A stretch of 64,000 nucleotides of DNA from Enterobacteriaceae bacterium LSJC7. GTDB lineage: Bacteria; Pseudomonadota; Gammaproteobacteria; Enterobacterales; Enterobacteriaceae. Location of the stretch: contig AMFN01000002.1 in the NCBI GenBank assembly GCA_000302695.1, positions 869,948-933,947 of the forward strand, given 5' to 3'. The notes below the pieces were generated by a model. That model did not search any database and was not told where the DNA came from. It saw only the letters and a list, made by a program, of their open reading frames with translations. Positions 1 through 8,246 of the stretch are shown piece by piece (position 1 is the first letter of the stretch; each line of letters begins with the position of its first letter). Both the position numbers and the translations under genes were made by a program.

Positions 1-1955
1 CGGTTTCGATGCTGATCCCGGATGTAGTGGGTTTTAAACTCACGGGTAAGCTGCGCGAGGGCATTACCGCTACCGACCTGGTGCTGACCGTAACGCAGAT
101 GCTGCGTAAGCACGGTGTGGTCGGTAAGTTCGTTGAATTTTACGGTGATGGACTGGACTCGCTGCCGCTGGCAGACCGCGCGACCATCGCCAACATGGCA
201 CCGGAATACGGTGCGACCTGCGGCTTTTTCCCGGTGGATGGCGTAACGCTTGATTACCTGCGCCTGAGCGGGCGCAGTGACGAGCAGGTCGCCCTGGTCG
301 AGGCGTATGCCAAAGCCCAGGGCATGTGGCGTAATACAGGGGACGAGCCAGTATTCACCAGCACGCTTGCGCTGGATATGGGCGAGGTAGAAGCAAGCCT
401 TGCCGGGCCGAAACGTCCGCAGGACCGGGTGGCGCTGGGTGAGGTGCCCAATGCGTTTAAGGCCAGCGAAGAGCTGGAGCTCAATACCGCTGGCAAAGCC
501 CGCCAGCCCGTTGCGTACACGCTTGACGGCAAGAGTGAGCAACTGCCCGACGGTGCCGTGGTTATCGCGGCCATAACCTCCTGTACCAACACCTCTAACC
601 CCAGCGTGCTGATGGCTGCGGGCCTGCTTGCGAAGAAAGCCGTAGAATGTGGGCTGGTGCGCAAACCGTGGGTAAAGGCATCACTGGCGCCAGGCTCGAA
701 AGTGGTGTCGGATTATCTGGCAAAAGCAAAACTAACGCCGTATCTCGATGCGCTGGGTTTTAACCTTGTCGGCTATGGTTGCACCACCTGTATTGGTAAC
801 TCTGGCCCACTGCCGGAGCCAATTGAACAAGCTATTCGCAAGGCGGACCTGACCGTTGGCGCGGTGCTTTCCGGTAACCGCAACTTTGAAGGGCGCATTC
901 ATCCGCTGGTCAAAACTAACTGGCTGGCATCACCGCCGTTGGTGGTTGCGTATGCGCTGGCGGGCAACATGAATGTGAATCTGGTGAGCGAACCACTGGG
1001 TGAGGACAAAAACGGCAAGTCGGTCTACCTGAAAGATATCTGGCCATCGACGCAGGAAATCAGCCAGGCAGTAGCCCAAGTGTCCACGGCGATGTTTCGC
1101 AAGGAATACGCTGAGGTGTTCGAAGGGACGCCGGAGTGGAAGCAGATTGAGGTCGAGAGCTCTGACACCTATGATTGGCAGGAGGACTCCACCTACATTC
1201 GCCTGACGCCGTTCTTCAATGAGATGCGTGCGCAGCCAGAACCAGTGAAAGATATTCACGGTGCGCGGCTGCTGGCTATTCTGGGTGACTCGGTTACGAC
1301 CGACCATATCTCGCCTGCGGGCAGCATCAAAAGCGACAGCCCCGCCGGACGTTACCTCCAGGCGCACGGTGTTGCGCGTGAAGACTTCAACTCCTACGGA
1401 TCGCGGCGTGGCAACCATGAAGTGATGATGCGTGGTACGTTTGCCAATATCCGTATTCGTAACGAGATGGTGCCGGGCGTGGAAGGTGGCATGACGCGTC
1501 AGTTGCCGGGGAGCGACGTGGTGGCTATCTACGATGCGGCCATGGCCTATAAAGAGCAGGGTGTTCCGCTGGCGGTGATTGCAGGCAAAGAGTACGGCTC
1601 TGGCTCAAGCCGAGACTGGGCGGCAAAAGGCCCGCGTCTGCTGGGTATTCGTGTGGTGATTGCCGAATCCTTTGAGCGTATTCACCGCTCTAATCTGATT
1701 GGTATGGGCATACTGCCGTTGGAGTTCCCGCAGGGGATCACGCGCAAAACGCTTAAGTTAAACGGTGAGGAGCGCATTGATATCAGTAACCTGGCCGCTC
1801 TCAAGCCTGGGGCGACGGTGCCCGTTACGCTGACGTATGCCGACGGTCATACTGAGCAGGTGGACTGCCGTTGCCGCATTGATACGGCAACCGAACTCAC
1901 CTACTACCAGAACGACGGTATTTTGCACTATGTGATTCGCAACATGCTGCACTAA
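1..1955 (+). CDS. acnA: Aconitate hydratase A (3' part, runs off left edge)
   Basis: Aconitase of the TCA cycle, interconverting citrate and isocitrate in the cytoplasm with a 4Fe-4S cluster. The reading frame is open to base 1 and about 650 residues are visible. The full E. coli protein is near 890, so roughly the first quarter lies outside. Counting from the Met at base 9, the cluster cysteines are C192 (in [10 protein letters not shown]) and C258 and C261 (in [11 protein letters not shown]). The C-terminal swivel domain carries [16 protein letters not shown], whose serines bind substrate. AcnA rather than AcnB is indicated by this domain order and by the ribA and pgpB neighbours. A hairpin terminator follows the stop at once. 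Function is known from the family; only the truncation limits the call. Confidence 0.97.
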   Translation, partial: VSMLIPDVVGFKLTGKLREGITATDLVLTVTQMLRKHGVVGKFVEFYGDGLDSLPLADRATIANMAPEYGATCGFFPVDGVTLDYLRLSGRSDEQVALVEAYAKAQGMWRNTGDEPVFTSTLALDMGEVEASLAGPKRPQDRVALGEVPNAFKASEELELNTAGKARQPVAYTLDGKSEQLPDGAVVIAAITSCTNTSNPSVLMAAGLLAKKAVECGLVRKPWVKASLAPGSKVVSDYLAKAKLTPYLDALGFNLVGYGCTTCIGNSGPLPEPIEQAIRKADLTVGAVLSGNRNFEGRIHPLVKTNWLASPPLVVAYALAGNMNVNLVSEPLGEDKNGKSVYLKDIWPSTQEISQAVAQVSTAMFRKEYAEVFEGTPEWKQIEVESSDTYDWQEDSTYIRLTPFFNEMRAQPEPVKDIHGARLLAILGDSVTTDHISPAGSIKSDSPAGRYLQAHGVAREDFNSYGSRRGNHEVMMRGTFANIRIRNEMVPGVEGGMTRQLPGSDVVAIYDAAMAYKEQGVPLAVIAGKEYGSGSSRDWAAKGPRLLGIRVVIAESFERIHRSNLIGMGILPLEFPQGITRKTLKLNGEERIDISNLAALKPGATVPVTLTYADGHTEQVDCRCRIDTATELTYYQNDGILHYVIRNMLH

Positions 1956-1960
1956 AAAGA

Positions 1961-1987
1961 AAGGCCTGCATTGCAGGCCTTTTTCTT
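1961..1987. terminator. Bidirectional terminator between acnA and ribA
   Basis: The inverted repeat AGGCCTGC / GCAGGCCT has a 3-nt loop, a run of T on the + side and A-rich sequence on the other side. It sits 6 bases after the acnA stop and just past the ribA stop, so it can end both convergent transcripts. Confidence 0.85.
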
Positions 1988-1998
1988 ATGCATTTGCG

Positions 1999-2589
1999 TT
2001 ACTCAGAAAGCAGATGCCCCATGCGTGCGGCTTTGGTATCAAGATAGCGTTCGTTTTTAGGGTTGCGACCGACTATCAGCGGTACGCGCTCAACAATGTT
2101 AATACCGGCTTCAGTCAGGATCTCGACCTTACGCGGGTTGTTGGTGAGCAGGCGCACGGCTTCTACGCCCAACAGTTTGAACATATCTGCGCACAGGGTG
2201 AAGTCGCGCTCGTCAGCAGCAAAACCGAGCTGATGATTGGCTTCCACCGTATCGTAACCCTGGTCCTGCAATGCATAAGCGCGGATTTTATTGAGCAGGC
2301 CGATATTGCGGCCTTCCTGGCGGTGATAAAGCAGAATGCCACGACCTTCTTCAGCAATGCGCGTCAGCGCGGCCTCCAGCTGGAAACCACAATCACAGCG
2401 CAGGCTGAACAGGGCATCGCCGGTAAGACATTCGGAATGAACGCGCGCCAGCACTGGGGCGCTGCCGCTGGTGTCACCATAAACCAGTGCCACGTGGTCC
2501 TGCCCGGTTGCCAGTTCTTCAAAACCCACCATCAGGAAATCGCCCCAGGGGGTTGGCAGTTTGCACTCTGCCACACGTTTAAGCTGCAT
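1999..2589 (-). CDS. ribA: GTP cyclohydrolase II
   Basis: First committed enzyme of riboflavin synthesis: it opens GTP to the diaminopyrimidine intermediate, releasing formate and pyrophosphate. The protein is 196 residues, the same as E. coli RibA. The zinc ligands C54, C65 and C67 are present in [18 protein letters not shown], and [11 protein letters not shown] contributes to the active site. The start at [10 protein letters not shown] is chosen because it matches the E. coli N-terminus and has a GGAGA ribosome-binding site 6 bases upstream. The frame stays open further upstream, but that extension has no counterpart in the family. Transcribed alone, convergent with acnA. Confidence 0.96.
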   Translation of the reverse strand: MQLKRVAECKLPTPWGDFLMVGFEELATGQDHVALVYGDTSGSAPVLARVHSECLTGDALFSLRCDCGFQLEAALTRIAEEGRGILLYHRQEGRNIGLLNKIRAYALQDQGYDTVEANHQLGFAADERDFTLCADMFKLLGVEAVRLLTNNPRKVEILTEAGINIVERVPLIVGRNPKNERYLDTKAARMGHLLSE

Positions 2590-2797
2590 GTGATTCTCCA
2601 GTACACATATCACGCCCGCAGGCGTCTGCCAGTTAGCTGGCCGTATGCAATTATTATTCATTATTTTGCCACATCCGGGGCATAAACGCCTCCCCGACAG
2701 TGCAGCGTGCTATTTTCGCCATTTACCTCGTGCGCTGCTTTACCGCTGGTGCACTTTTTCGGTTATCCTTGAACGGTTTCGCTCACGAGGAAAAAAC

Positions 2798-3565
2798 ATG
2801 CTGCCTATCGCCAGACGTACCGCACTTGCGGCGTTGCTGTTGCTTATTATTCCGGTACTGACCTTGCTTTGGGGCTGGCAGTGGCAGCCCGGCTCTGACT
2901 CTCGCTGGCTGAAAGCCATGTATTGGGTCACAGAAACGGTCACGCAACCCTGGGGGCTGATTACGCACGTTGTGCTGTTTTGCTGGTTTTTATGGTGCCT
3001 GCGCTTTCGGCTTAAGGCGGCGTTGGTCTTGTTTGCGCTGCTCGGTGGCGCCATTTTGCTCGGGCAGGGGGCAAAGTCGGTGATTAAAGAGCAGGTTCAG
3101 GCACCGCGTCCGTACGTAGTGTGGCTGGAAAAATCCCGTAGCGTTCCGGTTGAGCAGTTCTACAATTTAAAGCGTAAGGAACGCAGCGAGCTTGTCGCCC
3201 GCCAGTTGGAGAAAGAAACGCAGATCCCGGCCTGGCTGCGCAGTCACTGGCAGAATGAAACCGGTTTTGCTTTCCCTTCCGGGCATACAATGTTTGCGGC
3301 CAGCTGGGCGTTGCTTGCGGTGGGGCTGCTGTGGCCTCGGCGCAGGGTGGTGACCATTGTCGTACTCATGGTTTGGGCATGCGCGGTAATGAGTAGCCGT
3401 ATGCTGCTCGGCATGCACTGGCCGCGGGATCTCATTGCCGCAACGGTGATTTCCTGGCTGCTGGTCACGCTTGCCTGCTGGCTTACGCAGCGCCTGTGTG
3501 GACCGCTGGCACCGCCACGTGAAGAGCAGGTTGAAATAGCGGAACGTCATGACTCTGAGGGTTGA
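2798..3565 (+). CDS. pgpB: Phosphatidylglycerophosphatase B / undecaprenyl-PP phosphatase
   Basis: Inner-membrane PAP2 phosphatase that dephosphorylates phosphatidylglycerol phosphate, undecaprenyl pyrophosphate and related lipids on the periplasmic side. 255 residues (E. coli 254). The three PAP2 motifs are visible: K97 followed by RP at 104-105, PSGH at 160-163 with catalytic H163, and SR at 200-201 leading to H207 in HWPRD. Several hydrophobic segments alternate with these loops. The start at MLPIARRT is chosen over upstream in-frame codons because a GAGG element lies just upstream and the N-terminus matches E. coli. It lies upstream of lapAB but is separated from it by a promoter. Confidence 0.95.
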   Translation: MLPIARRTALAALLLLIIPVLTLLWGWQWQPGSDSRWLKAMYWVTETVTQPWGLITHVVLFCWFLWCLRFRLKAALVLFALLGGAILLGQGAKSVIKEQVQAPRPYVVWLEKSRSVPVEQFYNLKRKERSELVARQLEKETQIPAWLRSHWQNETGFAFPSGHTMFAASWALLAVGLLWPRRRVVTIVVLMVWACAVMSSRMLLGMHWPRDLIAATVISWLLVTLACWLTQRLCGPLAPPREEQVEIAERHDSEG

Positions 3566-3570
3566 GTGGG

Positions 3571-3599
3571 TTGCAAAAGGCACCCGTAGCCCCCATTAA
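3571..3599 (+). promoter_or_regulatory. Sigma-32 type promoter for lapAB
   Basis: TTGCAAA and CCCCATTAA are separated by 13 bases, which fits the heat-shock consensus (TTGAAA, 12-15 bases, CCCCATnTA). The pair lies about 115 bases upstream of lapA. Heat-shock control of lapAB (yciSM) is known in E. coli; the match here is read directly from sequence. Confidence 0.65.
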
Positions 3600-3714
3600 T
3601 TAGAGATTAACAGACGCTTAATGATTCCCCGTCACTAAGGGAAATGGTAATTTATAGCGCTGAACATGATGTTCTGGACAGAATTTATCCAATTAAAAAC
3701 ATACGGGAAGTGAT

Positions 3715-4026
3715 GTGAAATACTTAGTGATTTTATTGCTGGTCCTGGCGATATTCATCGTTTCAGTGACGCTGGGGGCGCAAAATGGCACTCAGGTGCA
3801 CTTTAACTACCTCCTGGCGCAGGGTAACTTCAGCATTTCAACGCTGCTGGCAGTACTGTTTGGCGCGGGCTTTGTTATTGGCTGGGTCATTTGTGGCCTG
3901 TTCTGGTTGCGTGTTCGTGTTTCGCTAATGCGTGCAGAGCGCCGAATTAAAAAGCTGGAACAGCAGCTTATTGCCTCAAACGTTGTAGGTACGCCAACAA
4001 CTTTGCCTGAACCAGTGAAGGAATAA
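3715..4026 (+). CDS. lapA: Lipopolysaccharide assembly protein A
   Basis: Small inner-membrane partner of LapB in controlling LPS synthesis. 103 residues, with two hydrophobic segments at about residues 3-21 and 43-65 and a short basic cytoplasmic tail that may form a coil (RAERRIKKLEQQL). It closely follows E. coli YciS, including VTLGAQN and VLFGAGFVIGWVICGLFWLRVRV. It begins with GTG at 3715, preceded by GGGAAG, giving MKYLVILLLV as in E. coli. Its stop is 6 bases before lapB, so the two are co-transcribed and probably translationally coupled. Confidence 0.95.
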   Translation: MKYLVILLLVLAIFIVSVTLGAQNGTQVHFNYLLAQGNFSISTLLAVLFGAGFVIGWVICGLFWLRVRVSLMRAERRIKKLEQQLIASNVVGTPTTLPEPVKE

Positions 4027-4032
4027 TTCACG

Positions 4033-5202
4033 ATGCTGGAGTTGTTATTTCTGCTTTTGCCCATTGCGGCCGCCTACGGCTGGTATATGGGTCGCAGAAG
4101 TGCGCACCAGGATAAGCAGCAGGAAGCTAACCGCCTGTCGCGTGAATACGTGGCGGGGGTCAACTTTTTACTGTCCAATCAGCAGGACAAAGCGGTGGAT
4201 CTGTTCCTCGATATGTTAAAAGAGGACACCAGCACCGTTGAAGCCCATCTCACTCTCGGCAACTTGTTTCGCTCACGCGGCGAGGTTGACCGCGCCATTC
4301 GCATTCATCAGTCCCTTATGGAAAGTGCATCCCTGAGCTATGATCAGCGCCTGCTGGCAGTGCAGCAGCTTGGCCGCGATTATATGGCGGCAGGCATGTA
4401 TGACCGTGCAGAAGACATGTTCAGCCAGCTGGTGGATGAAACGGATTTTCGCGACAGCGCATTGCAGCAACTGTTGCAAATTTACCAGGCTACCAGCGAC
4501 TGGCAAAAGGCCATCGACACGGCAGAGCGCCTGGTGAAGTTGGGTAAAGAAAACCAGCGCCTTAAAATTGCCCATTTTTACTGTGAGCAAGCGTTGCAGT
4601 GTATGGGCAATGACGATCTTGACCGCGCCATGACGTTGCTTAAAAAGGGTGCCGCGGCCGATCGCAACAGCGCCCGTGTTTCCATTATGATGGGGCGTAT
4701 TTTTATGGCGCGCGGCGACTACGTCCGTGCCGTAGAGCATCTTGAGCGCGTCATCGAGCAGGATAAAAACCTGGTCAGTGAAACGCTGGAAATGCTGCAA
4801 AGTTGCTATCAGCACCTGGGTAAAGCGCAGGAGTGGGAAAATTTCCTGCGCCGCTGTGTGGAGGAAGACAGCGGGGCGACGGCCGAACTGATGCTGGCCG
4901 AAATTCTTGAACAGAAACAGGGGCGCGAGGCGGCACAGGAGTACATTACTCAACAGCTGCAACGTCACCCAACCACCCGCGTGTTCCATCGCCTGATGGA
5001 CTACCACGTTAGCGAAGCAGAAGAAGGGCGCGCCAAAGAAGGGTTGATGGCGTTGCGCGATATGGTTGGCGAGCAACTGCGCACCAAACCTCGCTACCGT
5101 TGTGAAAAGTGCGGTTTTACGGCATTTACTATGTACTGGCACTGCCCGTCGTGCCGCTCCTGGTCGACGATTAAGCCGATTCGCGGACTTGATGGGCAGT
5201 AA
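4033..5202 (+). CDS. lapB: Lipopolysaccharide assembly protein B (TPR, rubredoxin-like)
   Basis: Membrane-anchored regulator that brings LpxC to the FtsH protease and so adjusts LPS production. 389 residues, equal to E. coli YciM. It has an N-terminal hydrophobic anchor (residues 1-18), a long series of tetratricopeptide repeats, and a C-terminal rubredoxin-like knuckle whose cysteines are C357, C360, C371 and C374 (CEKCGF and CPSC). All four metal ligands are intact. It follows lapA by 6 bases and shares its promoter. Confidence 0.97.
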   Translation: MLELLFLLLPIAAAYGWYMGRRSAHQDKQQEANRLSREYVAGVNFLLSNQQDKAVDLFLDMLKEDTSTVEAHLTLGNLFRSRGEVDRAIRIHQSLMESASLSYDQRLLAVQQLGRDYMAAGMYDRAEDMFSQLVDETDFRDSALQQLLQIYQATSDWQKAIDTAERLVKLGKENQRLKIAHFYCEQALQCMGNDDLDRAMTLLKKGAAADRNSARVSIMMGRIFMARGDYVRAVEHLERVIEQDKNLVSETLEMLQSCYQHLGKAQEWENFLRRCVEEDSGATAELMLAEILEQKQGREAAQEYITQQLQRHPTTRVFHRLMDYHVSEAEEGRAKEGLMALRDMVGEQLRTKPRYRCEKCGFTAFTMYWHCPSCRSWSTIKPIRGLDGQ

Positions 5203-5375
5203 TTTTTTTAAAAAAACGCCATTTTAGTTACAACATCCTTATGGTGAAATGTTTGTTGCCGGACCCAGGCCTTGTGCCCTGGCCAGTTCAGCCAGGATAG
5301 TCGCTGTCAATTTAACGGGGGGGCAGGTAGAATGCGTGCCGTTTAACTTTCTGTGACACGCTAAAGGAACCCGCT

Positions 5376-6110
5376 ATGAAGCCTGCCGAAACCGCCTCCC
5401 GCATTGTTACGGATTCTCCCGTTGTCGTCGCGCTGGATTATGATGACAGAAACAGCGCGCTGGCCTTTGTTGACCGCATTGAACCCGGTTCCTGCCGCCT
5501 TAAAGTCGGCAAAGAAATGTTTACGCGGTTTGGGCCGCAGTTTGTGCGCGACCTGCACCAGCGCGGTTTTGAGGTTTTCCTCGACCTCAAATTTCACGAT
5601 ATTCCCAACACCGTGGCTAAAGCCGTCGTTGCTGCGGCTGAACTGGGGGTGTGGATGGTCAACGTCCACGCCAGCGGTGGAGCGCGCATGATGCGTGCCG
5701 CACGTGAAGCGCTACAGCCGTTTGGTGAGCAGGCACCGCTGCTGATAGCCGTGACGGTACTCACCAGCATGGAAGCCAGCGATCTTGCCGATCTCGGGTT
5801 GAACCTTAGCCCTGGTGATTACGCCGAGCGCCTGGCAGCCCTGACGAAGCAATGTGGGCTGGACGGCGTGGTGTGCTCTGCCCAGGAAGCGGGGCGCTTC
5901 AAAAATACCTTTGGCGCAGACTTCAAACTGGTGACACCCGGTATCCGGCCTGAAGGCAGTGCTGCTGGTGACCAACGCCGCATCATGACGCCGCAGGCGG
6001 CGCTGTGTGCAGGTGTGGATTACATGGTGATTGGCCGTCCCATCACGCAGGCTGCCGACCCGAGCCAGGCACTGCGCGATATTCTGGCTTCATTGCAGGG
6101 AGTGGCCTGA
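5376..6110 (+). CDS. pyrF: Orotidine 5'-phosphate decarboxylase
   Basis: Last step of UMP synthesis: decarboxylates OMP. 244 residues, near the E. coli length of 245. The catalytic charge network is visible as D21 and K43 and in DLKFHD (D70, K72, D75). The phosphate-binding end is PGIRPEG, followed by VIGRPIT. The start has an AAAGGA ribosome-binding site. The stop TGA overlaps the ATG of yciH, so the two form an operon, as in E. coli. Confidence 0.97.
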   Translation: MKPAETASRIVTDSPVVVALDYDDRNSALAFVDRIEPGSCRLKVGKEMFTRFGPQFVRDLHQRGFEVFLDLKFHDIPNTVAKAVVAAAELGVWMVNVHASGGARMMRAAREALQPFGEQAPLLIAVTVLTSMEASDLADLGLNLSPGDYAERLAALTKQCGLDGVVCSAQEAGRFKNTFGADFKLVTPGIRPEGSAAGDQRRIMTPQAALCAGVDYMVIGRPITQAADPSQALRDILASLQGVA

Positions 6111-6436
6111 TGCGTGACGATAATAGCCGCCTTGTTTATTCCACCGAAAGTGGGCGTATTGATGAGCCAAAAGCGCCGGAGCAAAGACCGAAGGGCGATG
6201 GGATTGTGCGCATCCAGCGCCAGACCAGCGGGCGCAAAGGCAAAGGCGTATGTCTGGTTACCGGCATTGATGCTGACGATGCCGAACTGGCGAAAATTGC
6301 CGCTGAACTTAAGAAAAAATGCGGCTGCGGTGGAGCGCTCAAGGATGGCGTGATTGAAATTCAGGGCGATAAACGTGAACTGATAAAGTCGCTGCTGGAA
6401 GCGAAAGGCATGAAAGTGAAGCTTGCCGGCGGTTAA
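6110..6436 (+). CDS. yciH: SUI1/eIF1-like translation factor YciH
   Basis: 108 residues, the same as E. coli YciH, a bacterial homologue of eukaryotic initiation factor 1 proposed to affect start-site selection. The SUI1 fold is shown by the basic VRIQRQTSGRKGKGVCLVTG strand-loop and by KKKCGCGGALKDGVIEIQGD near residue 70. The start is the ATG overlapping the pyrF stop (ATGA type), which indicates coupled translation. A strong terminator lies 10 bases after the stop. The precise cellular role in bacteria is not settled. Confidence 0.94.
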   Translation: MRDDNSRLVYSTESGRIDEPKAPEQRPKGDGIVRIQRQTSGRKGKGVCLVTGIDADDAELAKIAAELKKKCGCGGALKDGVIEIQGDKRELIKSLLEAKGMKVKLAGG

Positions 6437-6442
6437 AACGGC

Positions 6443-6473
6443 AAAAGGCCACGGTGTGTACCGTGGCCTTTGT
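6443..6473 (+). terminator. Terminator of pyrF-yciH
   Basis: Perfect 11-bp arms AAGGCCACGGT / ACCGTGGCCTT around a GTGT loop, followed by a short T run. Confidence 0.85.
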
Positions 6474-6538
6474 ATAAGACAGACCTGTTTCGCAACGTGA
6501 GTAATACGTCAAAGCATTCCGCTTATATTTACCGGCTC

Positions 6539-6754
6539 TTATTTTACCTGATGGCCGATAATCCCACCTACAGCCGCGCCGCCCAGCGTACCCAGGGTGC
6601 TGCCATCGGTCAGAATAGAGCCACCGATTGCACCTGCACCCGCGCCGATTGCCGTGTTACGGTCGCGTTTGGACCAGTTACTACAGGCACTCAGAGACAT
6701 TGCAAGGGTTACAGCCAGGACAGCAGCAGCGATTTTTTTGCTATTTATAGACAT
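6539..6754 (-). CDS. osmB: Osmotically inducible lipoprotein B
   Basis: Small outer-membrane lipoprotein induced by high osmolarity and stationary phase. 71 residues. The signal peptide ends in the lipobox LSAC with lipid-carrying C24, followed by NWSKRDRNTAIG, identical to E. coli over this stretch. The remainder is a glycine-zipper segment (GAGAGAIGGSIL and GGAAVGGIIGHQVK). A good sigma-S type -10 lies upstream. Its molecular function is not known. Confidence 0.95.
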   Translation of the reverse strand: MSINSKKIAAAVLAVTLAMSLSACSNWSKRDRNTAIGAGAGAIGGSILTDGSTLGTLGGAAVGGIIGHQVK

Positions 6755-6798
6755 AGTACTTTCTCCAGAATATAGGATTCACAAAAGCAAGTCTCCCT

Positions 6799-6808
6799 TT
6801 AAGTATAG
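6799..6808 (-). promoter_or_regulatory. Sigma-S type -10 element upstream of osmB
   Basis: Read on the minus strand the sequence is CTATACTTAA, a full match to the sigma-S preferred extended -10 (CTAYACTTAA). It is about 45 bases upstream of the osmB start codon. RpoS control of osmB is known in E. coli. Confidence 0.75.
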
Positions 6809-7027
6809 TGGTTTTTACTCACTTAAGGCGCTTGTGTGAACAACGTTGCGATGCAGGCTATAAATCACAGAGGTGATAATTACATCCTGTTATATCGCTG
6901 ATAATAAGTTTAAGTTTTGCAGGATATTAAGACAGGTAAATAATCTTAATATTTAGCTCAGAACTGTCTGGATAGCGCCCGCGCAATGCGCGGGGACCGC
7001 TGGGAAATCAGCGCGCCAGAACGACGC

Positions 7028-7786
7028 TTAGCTGAGTGGGAAGCGCGCAATGATATCAACCTTGATACCCGTTTGCTCCAGAAGCGTACGGCTTGATGGC
7101 GCCAGGCCATCATCCGTGATGATGCGGCTAAACTGTTGTTGTGGGCCGAGCGTGTAGGGGTGCATGACGCCGAATTTGCTGCTGTCCGTCAGTACAATGG
7201 CCTCGCAGCCTTTCTCCAGCACAGCATTCACCACGTCTGAGCGCATCATATCGCGCCCAGTGAAGCCCGTTTCGGGTAGCCAGCCGTCAATACCAATGAA
7301 CGCCTTGCTGAAGTGTACCTGTGACACATACTGGCGCGTCAGCGGGCCTACCATGCTTTCACTTTTCTTCTGATAAATGCCGCCCAGTAGAATCACCTCG
7401 CACTCGCTGTCTTTGAGCAAATGCGCGATATAGCTACTGACGGTAATAATAGTGACCTGCGGTTTGCTCCCCAGTTCCCGGGCCAGCAGCGCGTTGCTAC
7501 TGCCGTTTTCGATAAACACCGTTTCCCCGGCGCTGACCAGTGCGGCCGCATGTTCTGCCAGCTGTCGCTTGAGCGGGAAATTATTCATCATTCGGGTTTC
7601 TACGTCGTCGCTTTCCAGCGGCAGGGCGTAACCGTGGGCGCGTCGCAGATAGTTGCCGCTCTCCAGCAGGTTGAGATCCTGGCGGATAGTCACGGCAGAA
7701 ACACCGGTCATTTTGGCGAGATCTGCAACGCTCATCCGCCCGCGATCGACCACCATCTGTAGAATAATCTGTTGTCTGGAGTTCAT
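7028..7786 (-). CDS. yciT: DeoR-family transcriptional regulator YciT
   Basis: 252 residues (E. coli YciT 249). The N-terminal DeoR winged helix-turn-helix covers residues 1-57 ([20 protein letters not shown], then [11 protein letters not shown]). The C-terminal DeoRC sugar-phosphate sensing domain has the usual [24 protein letters not shown] and SKFG motifs. In E. coli it has been linked to osmotic stress genes; the effector is not known. A GC-rich hairpin at 6978-6994 follows the stop but lacks a clear T run. Confidence 0.93.
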   Translation of the reverse strand: MNSRQQIILQMVVDRGRMSVADLAKMTGVSAVTIRQDLNLLESGNYLRRAHGYALPLESDDVETRMMNNFPLKRQLAEHAAALVSAGETVFIENGSSNALLARELGSKPQVTIITVSSYIAHLLKDSECEVILLGGIYQKKSESMVGPLTRQYVSQVHFSKAFIGIDGWLPETGFTGRDMMRSDVVNAVLEKGCEAIVLTDSSKFGVMHPYTLGPQQQFSRIITDDGLAPSSRTLLEQTGIKVDIIARFPLS

Positions 7787-7860
7787 ATTTACCGCTGTGT
7801 CATCAAGTTAGAACAACCTGGTGCCATGATAACACTCACAGAAGAGTGTGTGGAGGAAAT

Positions 7861-7883
7861 GGCGCTTACCGAAGATAAGCGCC
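7861..7883 (-). terminator. Possible terminator of yciZ
   Basis: Inverted repeat GGCGCTT / AAGCGCC with a 9-nt loop just after the yciZ stop. Only a weak T stretch follows on the minus strand. Confidence 0.4.
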
Positions 7884-7892
7884 GCAAGGGGA

Positions 7893-8078
7893 TCAGATTT
7901 CCCAGGGGGATTTGCCGCTGTCTTTCGGTTTAGCGCCGCTATCCTTAACCGATTGCGCCAGTTCAGCGCGCAGAATTTCAAGATTGCGGATAGCAGACGC
8001 GGTGTCACCGGCGACGAGGATATCCAGCACGGTGTCGATACGTTGGGTCAACAGTAGAGGGTCGAGAGGGGATGACAT
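7893..8078 (-). CDS. yciZ: UPF0509 family small protein YciZ
   Basis: 61 residues. The core QRIDTVLDILVAGD and IRNLEILRAEL, and the C-terminal PWEI, match E. coli YciZ (57 residues) closely. No signal peptide, membrane segment or known catalytic motif is visible, and the function is unknown. In E. coli the next gene is pdeR (gmr), a cyclic-di-GMP phosphodiesterase. Here the next gene is rnb, so pdeR is absent from this position. Confidence 0.9.
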   Translation of the reverse strand: MSSPLDPLLLTQRIDTVLDILVAGDTASAIRNLEILRAELAQSVKDSGAKPKDSGKSPWEI

Positions 8079-8192
8079 AACGGCTCCTTCAGTTACTCAT
8101 TTTTCCACATCATGCAGAAAATCAGGGCAAAAGAGAACGCCTGGCGGGTGTTTATTCACAACGCCATCAGAACGATGTGTTTTAACTCATGC

Positions 8193-8235
8193 TAAAAAAT
8201 GATGAAACGGCACGGCGATGTTATCGCCGTGCCGT
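8193..8235 (-). terminator. Terminator of rnb
   Basis: Perfect 13-bp arms (ACGGCACGGCGAT and its complement) with a 3-nt loop directly downstream of the rnb stop. A T-rich run follows on the minus strand. Confidence 0.85.
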
Positions 8236-8246
8236 CAGAGAGGGGC

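Noticed and set aside
4273-5142. 289-codon open frame antisense to lapB
   Set aside because: It mirrors the TPR-coding sequence of lapB, which is a clear full-length orthologue. No ribosome-binding site or recognisable protein; a shadow of GC-biased codons.
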